Source: Catenaria anguillulae PL171
Lineage: Eukaryota; Blastocladiomycota; Blastocladiomycetes; Blastocladiales; Catenariaceae
DNA: 39,837 nucleotides
NCBI GenBank assembly: GCA_002102555.1
Contig: MCFL01000219.1
Location: forward strand, 1-39,837
Direction of reading: 5' to 3'
Shown: piece by piece, positions 1 through 10,553 of the stretch
Layout: each line of letters opens with the position of its first letter
How positions within the stretch are numbered: position 1 is the stretch's first letter
Translations under genes and position numbers: made by a program
The notes under the pieces: generated by a model
The model's input: the letters and a program-made list of their open reading frames with translations, nothing else
Database searches by the model: none
Told to the model about the DNA's origin: nothing

Positions 1-26
1 GCGGCAGTGACGGCGGCGGTGGCCAT
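1..26 (-). CDS. Possible first codons of a gene leaving the window (partial)
   Basis: On the minus strand an ATG in good context (gaccATGGcc) lies at 26-24 and the frame stays open to the window edge, giving Met followed by Ala/Thr/Val residues. The head-to-head layout with the cornichon gene, with about 590 bases between, would suit a shared promoter region. Only eight codons are visible, so no product can be named and the call rests on context alone. Confidence 0.3.
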
Positions 27-616
27 GGTCGGCAGGGAATTCTATTGGCAGGCGAGTTGCCTTGAGTCGGAACGATGATTAAATAGTATATCCGTCGAAC
101 ATTAGCGTCCGACGGCCAACATGTAAATACCAAGAAGTATCTTCCGCGGAGTGAGCTTCCGATGTGCTTCTGCCAGTGCCAACGCGTTGGATCGACGGCC
201 ACACAATAATGCTTTGCCAATCCATTCCTCCGCCGCCATGCATTTTCCATTTTTCAGCGTATACATTTGTTGACACCACGAAAAGATTGATCTACATACC
301 GTCTTTGATGCACCATTCCATTCCATGACCATTCGCATGCCTGCTGCCTGACAGCCCCTCGCAATCTACTTTCTTGACACTGCCCTCGGATCAACCCTGC
401 GCCCACGCCGTCCTGCCGAGTCGACTGATCGCAAATCGCCAACCGAAGCTCGTCACCACCTAATCAGGTAAGTGTTTGCCACACTCACGCACCCTTGAGG
501 CCTTAAGTCGCATTACGAGCGTTGCCTGTCCACCCTCGATCGCCGCTCAATTTTTCACTGACGGTCGCCGTGCAATCCAACAGTCCATCACACCCACATC
601 AACAACATTCATCACA
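27..616. promoter_or_regulatory. Upstream region of the cornichon gene, possible 5' UTR intron
   Basis: No convincing protein-coding gene is seen here. A strong splice donor (cag|gtaagt, about 468-474) and a later acceptor (ccaacag, ending near 586) suggest a 5' UTR intron of the cornichon gene. The short open frames in this stretch lack coding character. The region probably holds promoters for the gene on the right and perhaps for one on the left. Confidence 0.35.
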
Positions 617-1342
617 ATGGTGTCAGAAGCCGTTCTTTTCCTCTTTGGCGTGGTTATGGCCGCAGTCTTGCTGTTTGCCATGGTCTTCTTTGTTCGTACC
701 TCCCATTTGCGTTTTTCCACGCTCGGCTCGAGACATCTCGCTGACGCCAGTCGCCACTAACTGTTCAACAGATTATCATGTTCTCCGATCTCGAGTGCGA
801 CTACATCAACCCAATCGATCTGTGCTCCAAGCTCAACCAGGTCCGTCCTCGCTCATGTGCCATGCCAACGCCCCATCCGGTTCACTGACGGCATCCCAAT
901 CTGCAGTATGTGCTCCCCGAATACGCCGCACATGGCTTCCTCACGGTTGCCTTCCTCCTGACGGGCAGCTGGACAGCGCTCATCCTCAACTTGCCACTTG
1001 CCGCGTACCACATCAAGAAGTACGAATTGCCTCAATCTGCCTCTCGCCGCTGTTCAATCAGCTCACGCTTGCCTGTGTCATACCTCCAGGGTCATGGACC
1101 AAAAGCACCGCTACGACCCAACGGAAATCTTCCGCACGCTCCAGGCACACAAGCGCGAGGCATTGGCCAAGCTCGGGTTTTACTTGTTGTGCTTCTTCTA
1201 CTACTTGTACCGGTACGTCTTTTCGTTTCCGAGATCCAAGCCTTTTTTTTTCCCTTGTCGAGGAGCATTATTCTGACCACGATTCTCTCCTTGCACTTGT
1301 TTTGTTTTCAGCATGATTGTCGGCCTCATCGCAGATGCGTAG
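617..1342 (+). CDS. ERV14: Cornichon/Erv14 family ER export cargo receptor
   Basis: Cornichon proteins are small multi-pass membrane proteins of the ER and early Golgi that load transmembrane cargo into COPII vesicles. Five exons fit: 617-691, 772-840, 907-1019, 1090-1212 and 1312-1342, giving 136 residues, close to yeast Erv14 (138). Family landmarks are present in order: an N-terminal membrane helix, the DLECDYINPIDLCSKLN block (exon 2), LPEYAAHG and a second hydrophobic stretch (exon 3), then DPTEIFRTLQAHKREALAKL and a third hydrophobic segment ending in YLYRMIVGLIADA (exons 4-5). Introns are 66-99 bases with GTTCGT, GTCCGT, GTACGA and GTACGT donors, and a CTAAC branch site precedes the first acceptor. 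All joins keep phase. Identity is secure; the weakest join is the first donor. Confidence 0.93.
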
Positions 1343-1539
1343 CCGCGCCATCACCAGTATCGTTTTCTTGTAGCCACCCTAAACCCCGCTTTGTCGTATT
1401 CCACTGCTGTTGCGAGGTTTTCTTTTTTTCTGTTTCCAAACATTCCCCATGCAGCTCATGTTTCCTCAAAACAGGTGACTTGACGAGAGTGATATAATTC
1501 AAGTTCTTGCCCCTCATGCCTGCTTCAAGGCATTGCTCC

Positions 1540-2024
1540 TCAGCCGTTGTACTCGTGCTGCTCAGCACCCTTGTTACCTTTGTCGCCGACATTATCCACG
1601 GGTACATCAGCAACCCTAGGGACCTTGTCCACCTCGAGGTCCTCCTCACCTGCCGCCGTCGCCTCCGCCCGCTTCTTGACCATCTGCCTCGCCATATACC
1701 TCCTCCACGCCTTGACAATGGTATCCTTTGCTTTCGCCTTCCTTACTTGCTCGTCCACCTTGGCTTCCAACGCTTGCAACTCCCTCTGTAACGCGCGCCG
1801 CTCGGCCTGCTTCACAGCCAGCTCGCGCTGCAACTTTGCCAAGGATGCGCGCGACTCGCGCAAGCGTGCGCGCTGGTCGTGGACACGGCCACGGGCAAAC
1901 AGGTCAGAGTCAAGGGCGTTGAGGTAGGCGTTGACGAGTGCTTCTTTGTGGGGCAGATCTATAAAGACGTGTGTGTGGGATGTATTCATACATACGTGTG
2001 AACATAAATAGATTTGTGTGGTTT

Positions 2025-2082
<58 letters not shown>

Positions 2083-2202
2083 ATGGCTCATGCCAAGGAG
2101 TGGAGGGAAGGAACTAGGGGGGTGCGTACATGGGTGGAGGCGTGCGGACTGGGCGAGGGTTGGTTTGGCGGAGCCCGAACGGGAAGAGGGTGGGGTTTTC
2201 AT
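1540..2202 (-). CDS. Small coiled-coil protein with IQ-like motif, function unknown
   Basis: A two-exon model, 2202-2130 and 1958-1540, gives 163 residues. The first exon (MKTPPSSRSGSAKPTLAQSA...) ends at a GTACGC donor; the second begins after TATAG and keeps phase. Exon 2 encodes a heptad-rich, Arg/Glu/Leu-rich coiled coil (about residues 40-105), then IVKAWRRYMARQM, which resembles a degenerate calmodulin-binding IQ motif, then an acidic tail. The intron contains a (GA)n microsatellite. A coiled coil followed by an IQ motif near the C-terminus recalls axonemal dynein regulatory complex proteins such as IQCD/DRC10, which would make sense in a zoosporic fungus, but the similarity is only in architecture and I do not assign a function. 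The unspliced frame across the microsatellite is also open, so the intron is inferred. Confidence 0.6.
2026..2080. repeat. (GA)n dinucleotide microsatellite
   Basis: About 27 uninterrupted GA units. On the minus strand this is a CT tract inside the proposed intron of the coiled-coil gene, about 70 bases upstream of its acceptor. Confidence 0.97.
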
Positions 2203-2733
2203 GGTTGATTGACTTGACTGGTATTTATTGGGTGCTGGAATGTTGGAGTGGGAGTCGGTGCGAACACAACACGACTGCTTGCTTGTCGAGATGTGAGAAT
2301 GATGGGAGAGAATGGGTGGAAGTTGACGAGTGGCAGTCGGCGGGATTGAAGAGAGAGGTTCTGGCTTCAGTCGGAATCAAGAATGCACGGGGACTTGCCA
2401 GCATTTGAGTGTGAGAATGCGACTCACCGTGGTTGCATGTAATCCATGAGGCCGCCCGACTCCATCCCATCTCATGGTCAATGTAGATGAGATGACTGGG
2501 ATATGTAGTCATAACGTGACGTGACCGATTTCGCAAAGTCCGATCGCAACTCAATGTCACAAAGATGCCAAGGAATTCGGAATGCTCTCTCTCCCATGTT
2601 CACCATGTTAATATTGCATCCTATGAATGAATGACCCATGCATGGTATTTATTGTCAGCTGATGATTCACACCTGAAGGACTTTCCACCATCCACTTGAC
2701 TGTCGGGCCCAGCTGCGCCCATCGCCATCAACC
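2203..2733. promoter_or_regulatory. Divergent intergenic region
   Basis: This stretch lies head to head between the coiled-coil gene (-) and the SRA1-like gene (+). The open frames in it show no coding character or family motif, so it most likely holds two promoters. Confidence 0.45.
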
Positions 2734-3331
2734 ATGTCTCTCCCAACTTCTCAAGCACCGCCCCCCTCTGCTTCCGGCCCCAGCACTCTCCCTCCACCTC
2801 CGACCCTCCCCTTCAACTCGCAACGCCTGCCGCCGCCTCCTCCCGCAACCACCACGGGCCACGTCCCTGGTACTGTCCCCTCGCACGCTCCCGGATGGAA
2901 CGACTTGCCGCACTCGGAAGTCTTGCACCGCACTGCGTCCACGGTGGGCGATGCCGTTGCGCAAGACGAGCTCAGGGCCAAACTCGAGGCCATCATGGCG
3001 GGCAAGCGCGAGTCGGGCGCCATTCCCGAAAGGGTGTACAAGGATTGTGAGAAGCGTATGGCCGAGATTCTCGACAAGTTGAGGGACCATCGGGTGCCGA
3101 GCCCGCTTGCAGGGCATTTGAGTGTACTTGTTGATGGTACACGAGTCATTTTCTCTTGCCGCAATGGGCGATTGCGGGTGTGAAATGTGTGCTGACTTCA
3201 AGTCAATCAACCAAAATACAGCCTTCAATGCAGGAAACAGCGACGAGGTCGCAAGGGAGCTGCAAGCCCTGTCGACAACGTTTGTGGATGAAGCAAAGTG
3301 GATTGTTGGGCTGCGGCGCCTGTTGCAGTAG
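2734..3331 (+). CDS. SRA1: Stand-alone SRA1-domain protein
   Basis: Two exons, 2734-3121 and 3234-3331, give 161 residues. The N-terminal half is Pro/Ser-rich with polyproline runs and a GWNDLPHSEV segment that recalls the GWNDPP motif of animal SRA1 proteins. The C-terminal half is helical and matches the SRA1 domain layout: EKRMAEILDKLRDH, then after the intron EVARELQALSTTFVDEAKWI and VGLRRLL. This domain also forms the C-terminus of the COPII coat protein Sec31, but no Sec31 WD40 or proline-rich coat region is near. In animals SRA1 is linked to nuclear receptor co-activation; its role in fungi is unknown to me. The donor (a|gtgtac) is the only one that joins the two halves in phase to a plausible AATGCAG acceptor. 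Confidence 0.75.
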
Positions 3332-3927
3332 GCCTTGTCGTCGTCATTGTTGATGGTGTGTGAAATCCGTCGTTGGTTATTGCTTGTCTCTTCTTCTGGC
3401 CATAGATATACTTGAATCATTCACCCGGTTTCTGGTTCCCGGCGAATGACGGGCCGATGTTGGTTTATTGTCCTCGGCGAGCTGGTTCCTCGTTGGTACC
3501 GGCATCGCCGCAAACAAGCAGCATGTCAGTGCCGCAAAGCCAGAAGCCTAGCATGAGCATGAGCATGAATGTCTCGGCCCACAGCAGACAAATGAACGAA
3601 TGAATCAACATCAACAAGAAAATGAAGCTTGCCATGCAATGACACACGTGCAAGGCAGACAAATGAGACGCGCCTCTCCATTGATGGGCGGATCGGATCA
3701 GCCCGCCGCCTCCGCCGCCGCCTCCAAAGTCCAATCAAACAACCAAACACGATGCGATGCGATGCGATGCGCGACACAGTGAATGAACGCCTCCCCAACT
3801 TGAGCCTTCATCATGAACCCAGCTCTTCTCTCTTTGCTGCTAGACAACTTCAAATAGGCCACGCCTCTCCCGCTGCACAAGAGACCTCTCTCAGCTTCAC
3901 CACAACAACACATCGCCACCTTTCACC
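3332..3927. other. Intergenic region before GDI
   Basis: No gene is supported. The stretch holds short tandem repeats: an ATGAGC-type repeat near 3552-3571 and (GATGC)4 at 3751-3770. The last part is the presumed promoter and leader of the GDI gene. Confidence 0.5.
3751..3770. repeat. (GATGC)4 short tandem repeat
   Basis: Four perfect five-base units followed by a degenerate one, in the non-coding region about 160 bases upstream of the GDI start codon. Confidence 0.8.
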
Positions 3928-5514
3928 ATGGTATGACACGGATGCATTCACCCGCCCGACTCGCCACACGAGCTGCTGGCCGCCGACGCCGACGCCTGTC
4001 TCTCGCCCCACCAAATCCGCAGTACAGACACTCGTGTACTGATGCCTCACCTCCGCGCCCTCTGCCCACCCCCGACCCCCCCCCCACAGAATGAGAACTA
4101 CGACGTCATTGTCCTCGGCACCGGCCTCACCGAGTGCATCCTGTCAGGCCTGCTCTCTGTCGAGGGCAAGAAGGTGCTGCACATGGACCGCAACGACTAC
4201 TACGGCGGCGACTGTGCCTCGCTCAACCTGACGCAAATGTTCCGCAAGTTCCGCGACGGCGCCTCGCCTCCCGAAGCCTTTGGGCGCGACCGCGACTATG
4301 CCATTGACTTGATCCCAAAGTTTATGATGGCCAATGGCGCGTTTGTGCGCATGTTGACCCACTGCGAGGTGACCAACTACCTCGAATTCAAGCAGATTGC
4401 TGGGTCCTATGTGTTCCGCGACGGCAAGATTTCCAAGGTGCCTGCCAACGAGGTCGAGGCCGTCAAGAGTCCGCTCATGGGCTTGTTTGAGAAGAGGAGG
4501 GCCAAGAAGTTCTTTGAGTGGGTCCAAACGTACGACGTCAAGGACCCGGCCACTTGGCAGGGGCTTGACATCAACAAGGTGACCATGGCCGAGGTGTACA
4601 AGCATTTCGGCCTCGAGCCGGGCACCCAGGACTTTATTGGCCACGCCATGGCACTTCACTTGGATGATTCGTGCGTCTCTTTGACTCTTTTTTTTCAACG
4701 GCTCTCTCGGCGGTTTTCTCATCTTTTTTTTTTTTTGGTGTCTTGCTCTGTTTATAGGTACATCAACAAGACGGCCAAGGACTCGTTCGACCGCATCGTC
4801 ATGTACACCCTCTCCGTGCTCCGCTACGGCAAATCGCCCTACGTCTACCCGCTGTACGGTCTCGGCGAGCTGCCACAAGCCTTTGCCCGCCGCTCGGCCC
4901 TGTACGGCGGCACCTACATGCTGCACAAGCCCATTGAGGAGGTGCAATACGATGCCGCAGGTAAGGTGACTGGCGTCAAGTCCGAGGGCGAGTGTGCATT
5001 TGCCCCGATTGTCATTGGCGACCCCTCCTACTTCCCGTCCAAGGTGCGCGACACGGGCAAGGTGATCCGGTCCATTTGCCTGCTCAAGCACCCGATCCCC
5101 AACACGGACGACTCGGACTCTGTGCAAATCATCATTCCGCAAAACCAAATCAACCGCAAGTCCGACATTTACATTGCCTGCGTGTCGTCGGCTCACAAGG
5201 TGTGTGCCCCCGGCTACTATGTGGCCATTGTGTCGACCAAGATTGAAACGTCGACGCCCGAGCTCGAGCTCCAGACCGCGTACGAGCTCTTGGGCCCGAT
5301 TGCCGAAAAGTTTGTGTCGATTGTCGACATTCAAGAGCCCACGGCCGACGGCGCCGCCGATGGTGTGTACATTTCAAAGTCGTACGATGCCACCAGTCAC
5401 TTTGAGACGGTGTGCGAGGATGTGTTTTCCATTTACAAGCGCGTCACGGGGAAGGAGTTGCATCTCAAGTCGTGGGAGGAGTTGCAGGCGCAAGCCGAGG
5501 CCCAGGGGCAGTAA
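3928..5514 (+). CDS. GDI1: Rab GDP-dissociation inhibitor
   Basis: GDI extracts prenylated, GDP-bound Rab GTPases from membranes and returns them to donor compartments. Exons 3928-3930, 4090-4670 and 4758-5514 give 446 residues (yeast Gdi1 has 451). The first exon is just ATG, followed by a GTATGA donor; exon 2 opens NENYDVIVLGTGLTECILSG, the conserved N-terminus with its dinucleotide-binding-like fold. MDRNDYYGGD, RYGKSPYVYPLYGLGELPQ and GGTYMLHKP are the family's sequence conserved regions, and the Rab-binding platform is intact. A second intron (4671-4757) has a stop-free frame, so a naive reading would insert 29 foreign residues. The alternative start at 4042 would replace the canonical N-terminus with an unrelated proline-rich leader and is less likely. 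Identity is certain; the ATG-only exon is an inference. Confidence 0.95.
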
Positions 5515-7190
5515 GGCAAGGGTCTCCCAAGTGGGACGCATTGGAGGTTGTTGTCTTTGGGATCCGTTTTCGTTTCTGCTTTCACATTCCTTCACTCGTT
5601 TCGGTCTTTCGTTCCTTTTCTTTGTTCGAGCATCCTCATCACAGTGTTCATCTTTCGTTTATCATATCACCCTGTCGAAATTGGAATCATGAGAAATGTC
5701 TTTTCTTGCTACTTGCCGGACTGTCTGGATTCCCGACGTACAGAGCGACAAAAGTTGTTGAGAGTTTCCCTGTGGTCTCTCACGACTCAGGTGCTCACCT
5801 CCATAGCAAATCGTAAGGCAGTCACCATGGGACAGTCACTGGCGGAATGTGTTGCGTTCAAAACAGGACATCCACAATAAGGTTGAAGTAAAAATCGACA
5901 AGAAAAATAGCCCAAGGAGGGGAAAGCAAAACGGTGGGCTGGATGAAATGGAACAAAGGGTAGGTAAACGAAAGAAACAAGGGACCATTGGAAATCGGCG
6001 GTCGTTTCGTGAGAACAAGGCACACTAGTCGCCGCAGCACTTGTCGGTGAGGAAGCTCTCGGTCACTCGCGCTGACGAGCAGCCCCATGACGCCGGCCCG
6101 AATGGCTGGCTCGTTGCCATGGCGCTTGCCGATATGTGAGGTTGCAAGTGATGCGTACTTGCGAATAAAGCACGCGTCTGGCGGACAATATCTGAGGTGC
6201 GGACATTCATTCGCAGGCTGGGCAGCCTTGTGGACGGGGTCGGGACTAACGGCGGCCGCCGTTAGTGGCGGTGAGGAAGCCACAGAGTTGACGTTGTTGA
6301 AAGAGCACGAAGAGTGGCAACAAATCAGCAGTGATCTGTGAGTCAAGAGCCACGCATGTACCTCATGGCGAGTTCCAATGTTTACCTCCCCTGATCGGAA
6401 TGCAAACAATTCCGGCCGGATTTCTGAAGATCAAAGTGAATGGGTTCACCTTTGGCCAGTTTGGTGAAAAGCAAAAGGATGGGAACACGGGCGTCAGGGC
6501 AGACTGGGAACTTGGCGGATCGACGTACGTGCGAAGGCAAGGTAAGGGGAATGCCGGTGCCTAAGCCCAATGTGCAAAATGGTGCGGGTGCTTGCGGCAA
6601 TGGCGGCACCGAGTGTTTGGGGTGGGCAGCTGGGATGTTTTTCATGTATGAAAAGGTTCAGTTCTGGCCCCGAGCCAACATGCATACGAACTTCTCCTTC
6701 GTGGGTGAGACTGTGAATCACTCAACTGCCCAACTTGTGTGGGGACGCGGGCAACGAAACGATGCAGAACCGATGTATGCTTGGGTCGACTTGAGGAGGT
6801 GCAAATGATATAATCTGTTAGTTTCGCTGCGGTGTGACGGAGGCGCACGAGCGATTAACGCTCCCGGCTCATTCTTATTTCGTCGTGGCATAAATATACT
6901 AATATCTGAGCCTTTCCTAAACCGACATGAATACCTTGTCAAACTCGTGTGCGAGATATCCGCGCATTGTAAAAGAAAATCAGTGAAAATCATATTTTGA
7001 AAGAAAATTTATCTTGAACGTGAGCAAGCTGCACATGTCATCTGTACACAAAACTCGCACCAGCAACCAGGCCAATGCACAACAACAACAACAGCCACTC
7101 ATCGTCTCATTGCCGTGCGGCAAGCAACAAGTCTAAGCTATACAATAACGTCTCACCAATCGTCCTCGTTTCACCGCAGGCGCCGCCACC
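5515..7190. other. 1.7 kb region without a secure gene
   Basis: The GDI 3' region is followed by about 1.5 kb with several short open frames on both strands and no recognisable family. The one stretch with protein-like patterning is the minus-strand Cys/His segment at about 6108-6213, listed separately. The 3' flank of the protease gene near 7000-7190 is relatively AT-rich. Confidence 0.45.
6108..6213 (-). other. Possible zinc-finger-like remnant
   Basis: In a minus-strand frame open from 6409 to 5858 there is a segment with CPPDACFIRKYASLATSHIG followed by KRH, which spells C-x4-C-x11-H-x4-H, close to a C2H2 finger, with a further CPH just before. The order of Cys, Phe, LA and HI resembles the second Cys/His cluster of the protein at 20565-22355. 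No start codon, gene model or second finger is evident, so this may be a fragment of a related gene or chance. Confidence 0.2.
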
Positions 7191-8681
7191 TTAGTTGACG
7201 TAGAGCAAACGGTTGGGAGTGCCGTAGAGACTACCGCGAATGGTGTTGGCCGTCGACCGCGACCGGATCGTCGACGCAACCTGAGAAGGCGACAGCGACG
7301 GGTTGGCGCCAACAAGGAGGGCAGCCGCACCAGCAACGTGCGGGCTGGCCATACTGGTACCGTCGATGGTGTTGGTACGGCCGTTGTTCCAGGTCGAGGT
7401 GATAGACACGCCAGGGGCAACAACTATACGTAGATGGGCAAAGGTGAGTGAAGGAGTGATGAGATCGGAAAACCATGGAAAGTTATTGATTTACGTACTG
7501 TCGACGCAGTTTCCGTAGTTGGAGAAGTCGGCGAGGTAGTCGGAGCGGTCTGAGGCAGCAACAGTGATGGCCGACGGCTCGGAAGCAGGCGACGTGTTGC
7601 TATGATTTGGGAAGAAGTGGAATGTGAGCTTTGAGTCGCATTAGTATGTGAGATTATGAGGCTCGACGAACCAAGCGTCCTGCGATTCATTGCCAGCGGC
7701 GACGGCAAATACTATTACATGGATCGAATAGAAATATGTGAGTTGAGTGACTGTCGCTCGAGAGATCAAGGGTGTTGCTCACGTACCAACACCAGCTTCA
7801 ACAGCGGCAGCCACAGCCTCGTTCAACGCCTGGGAGTAATCGCCACCAAGCGACATGTTGGCAACAACGGTCCGGCCAAGGCGGCGGGCCTCGGAAGCAA
7901 CGTAGTCAATGCCCGCAATCACGCCCGAGTCGGTTCCGGAGCCGTCACCGCCAAGCACCTTAACGGCAACAACCTTGGCGTTCTTGGCAACGCCGTGAAG
8001 ACGGCCAGCGACGGTGCCAGCGCAGTGAGTGCCTAGCCAAAGTACAAGGGAATTCCAGGCAGAATTTTAGATAATGGTCAAACGAAATGAGTCATGCAGT
8101 CATGGAAGAAAGCAAAAAGGCTTGGACTTACCATGGCCGTTGTCGTCCGTCTTGGGCCACGACGAATCAGCCGAGAATCCCCAGGATGCGCGCCCTTGGA
8201 AATCGGAATGCGACGTCAAGATACCGGTATCCACGACGTAAACCGTTGCACCCGACCCAGCATTGTCTGGGAACACATACGGTCCCGTGCCACGTTTGCG
8301 CTGGCCAACACGCGTCAGGCCCCACGACGGCGGGTTGGACTGTTGTGCCTTGATCGTGACAATGTGATCGGGTTCGATGCGGGCCACGTTCGGGTTGTTC
8401 TTGAGCTTTTCGATGAGTCCCTTGGAGAATTGGCCAGCAAAGCCCTTGAACGAGTCGGCAATCTTGTACTCGCGGTGGATTTCTGAGGTCACGCCGCCGG
8501 CATCTTCACGAGCGTTTTCGCGAGCAACTTCCGACTTGAGCGCGCGAGAGAAGGTCGAGTGGTCGGCAGTCGGCTTGAGCGTCACAATGTAGCGGTTCGG
8601 AACGGGGCCAGACTTTGCAGAGGGAGCAGCAGAGGCGGTCACGGCAAGAGCAGCCAGAGCAAAGAGGGTGATGAACTTCAT
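7191..8681 (-). CDS. Secreted subtilisin-like serine protease, proteinase K type (S8)
   Basis: Five exons (8681-8132, 8032-7787, 7711-7672, 7599-7499, 7423-7191) give 389 residues, matching the proteinase K precursor length. A signal peptide (residues 1-19) leads into an I9 propeptide (about 28-112, with RYIVTLK and PNVARIEPDH), then the catalytic domain. The triad is visible: Asp151 in YVVDTG, His183 in NGHGTHCAGT across the first splice, and Ser336 in GTSMASPHVAG. Oxyanion Asn273 lies in AAGNESQD. The text ACNTSPASEPSAITVAASD matches the proteinase K core. All four introns (72-99 bases) keep phase. Expected role: extracellular protein breakdown for nutrition or host invasion. The enzyme looks complete; only homologs could say which substrates it favours. 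Confidence 0.95.
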
Positions 8682-10553
8682 GTTGGAAAGATGAGTTGGG
8701 CGTCTAGTATGTGTGGGAGGGAGGCGGTTTGCGGGCTCAGAATGTCGATATGAGTGCTAATGCTGCTTGAGGAAAGTCGAATCTGGTGGTGGGGAACCTG
8801 GTGCCTTTTGTAGCCGGGATCAGACCAGCCGTCTCGTCCTCAAGGCCGAGCCAGTCCCCAAGTATTGCCTTGTCTCGCGACTCGCCTTGTCGTGAGTGAG
8901 CCAAGGCACCTGTCGTGGTACATGGCAGCCATGAGAAACACGCCAAACCGCCAGCACCCCGTGATAAATTGCCATGTGGTTTAATCGTGTGACCGGACTC
9001 TTTGAGTCAGCGTCCCTCATGGGATCCGGGACCGAACTTTTCGTCTGGACCAGCATATACGCAGACACATCCGATGACTTTGGGTCGCGCAGATCATCAA
9101 AATGGCCGCACGTGCATTTACTTGCATCATGTGGTTTATCAGAAATGTCAGCCATCCGCCCGGCCAAGGATCATGTTGGGTGGGGTCTCTGCGTCTCTGC
9201 AGTGTTTGATGCCATACCGGCTTTCATCGTTCATCAAGCACTACAGGGAGTGGTGCCGGAACGTTACGGTCTTTCCGCCATATGCATGTTGATGGCCGAT
9301 TGAGGTTCCGTCTTGTTCGCGGCAGCTGCAGGGTGTTGAAACGTTTTGATGAAAGAGCATGCATGAAAGTACGCACGCGTGCGTGCATGATTGTCTTCAG
9401 AAACATCACGCGACATTTTTGTTGACACTGCCCTCCTGATCTCCTCGTGTTCAACGTTCTCGATGATCCGAATCCGCCGCCACCTGACGCTAAGCTCCCG
9501 CCAGCCCATGACATGCGTCTCCATCTTGACCCTGTCCAAAGTTGGCTGTCAGTTGCCAGTGGTCCTGACCTTGCTGGGATTTCACCTTTTCTCTGAGCGT
9601 CCCACCACAAACGCTAACGCATTCACGCCCATTCATGACTATGCACACCGAGGTACTACCGGATCTGGACGCACATGGCATTCAGCCGACCGCCGTTACC
9701 CTATACACCCACCTAGGTATACCCTTTTCCAATATTGGTTGCCTGTCAAGTTCGCTCTGTGCGAGCAGTGCTCGGTTGTCGTAGCCATGATGTGGCCATG
9801 ACGTCGTCGCGACAAGCTCCGCAGGCAAGGTCTGGTGACTCGGGTTCATTCACACAGATTAGAACAACGCCCACAGCCAAACCCACTGGATGAATTGTGC
9901 GGAGTGAGCGCCGCCGGATCGATCGGAATGGATTGTCCTTGACAACGTCGCGTGATTACTTATCACGATGCAACCGGTCGACCTCCTGCGCTGTTCTTCT
10001 CTTGTGCGCCTGGTACCGGTGCAGAATGTCAGGAAATGTCACGAGCGCAAGCACGTTTCCAGCGCAACACACCATATCCGTCGCCATCCTGTATCCGAAA
10101 ACTCGGTGTCGAAGCCCAGCCGAAAGCGCCTCAATGACCTGCAGGCGGCTTTGGTGTACCTACCTCGGCTATCGTTTTGTTGGAACTTGTGCGCCTTCGC
10201 TCGTCAGATGGTCTAAGCGACAGGATCCTTTCGCCAACGTGCCGGCCGCGGCTGATGAACAATTGAATTGCCAATGGTGACAGCGATACCGACAGTTGTT
10301 GTGACGGGGGGCAGCCGCAACCTTATGATCGCCGGACCCAGTTGGAACGGGGACAGCGAGCAAGTTCTCGCTGGGTGTAAAATGCTGTCGGCAAATTGAT
10401 CTTTCCAGTATTCACGGGCAGCGCATCAACGAGGAGGCAAGCATGGATTGCTTGATGGGACACTCATCACCTTGCAACACATTTGTACAAAAGAATCAAC
10501 GACAACGTGCATGGCCGACCTGGCATGCCGCTCAACATTGGGAATAGCAAGGT
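8682..10553. other. 1.9 kb without a recognisable gene
   Basis: The part nearest 8682 is the promoter and leader of the protease gene (-). Beyond it, the frames on both strands are short, have poor codon character and match no family I recognise. A perfect inverted repeat, gcacgcgtgc, lies near 9374. No tRNA-like cloverleaf was noticed by eye. Confidence 0.45.

Noticed and set aside
4144-5334. A 396-codon open frame on the minus strand opposite GDI
   Set aside because: It is a mirror of the GC-rich GDI codons; the plus strand carries the conserved GDI motifs.
9368-9390. Palindromic gcacgcgtgc sequence as a possible regulatory site or terminator
   Set aside because: It is a short alternating purine-pyrimidine repeat in a gene-free stretch, with nothing around it to support a function.
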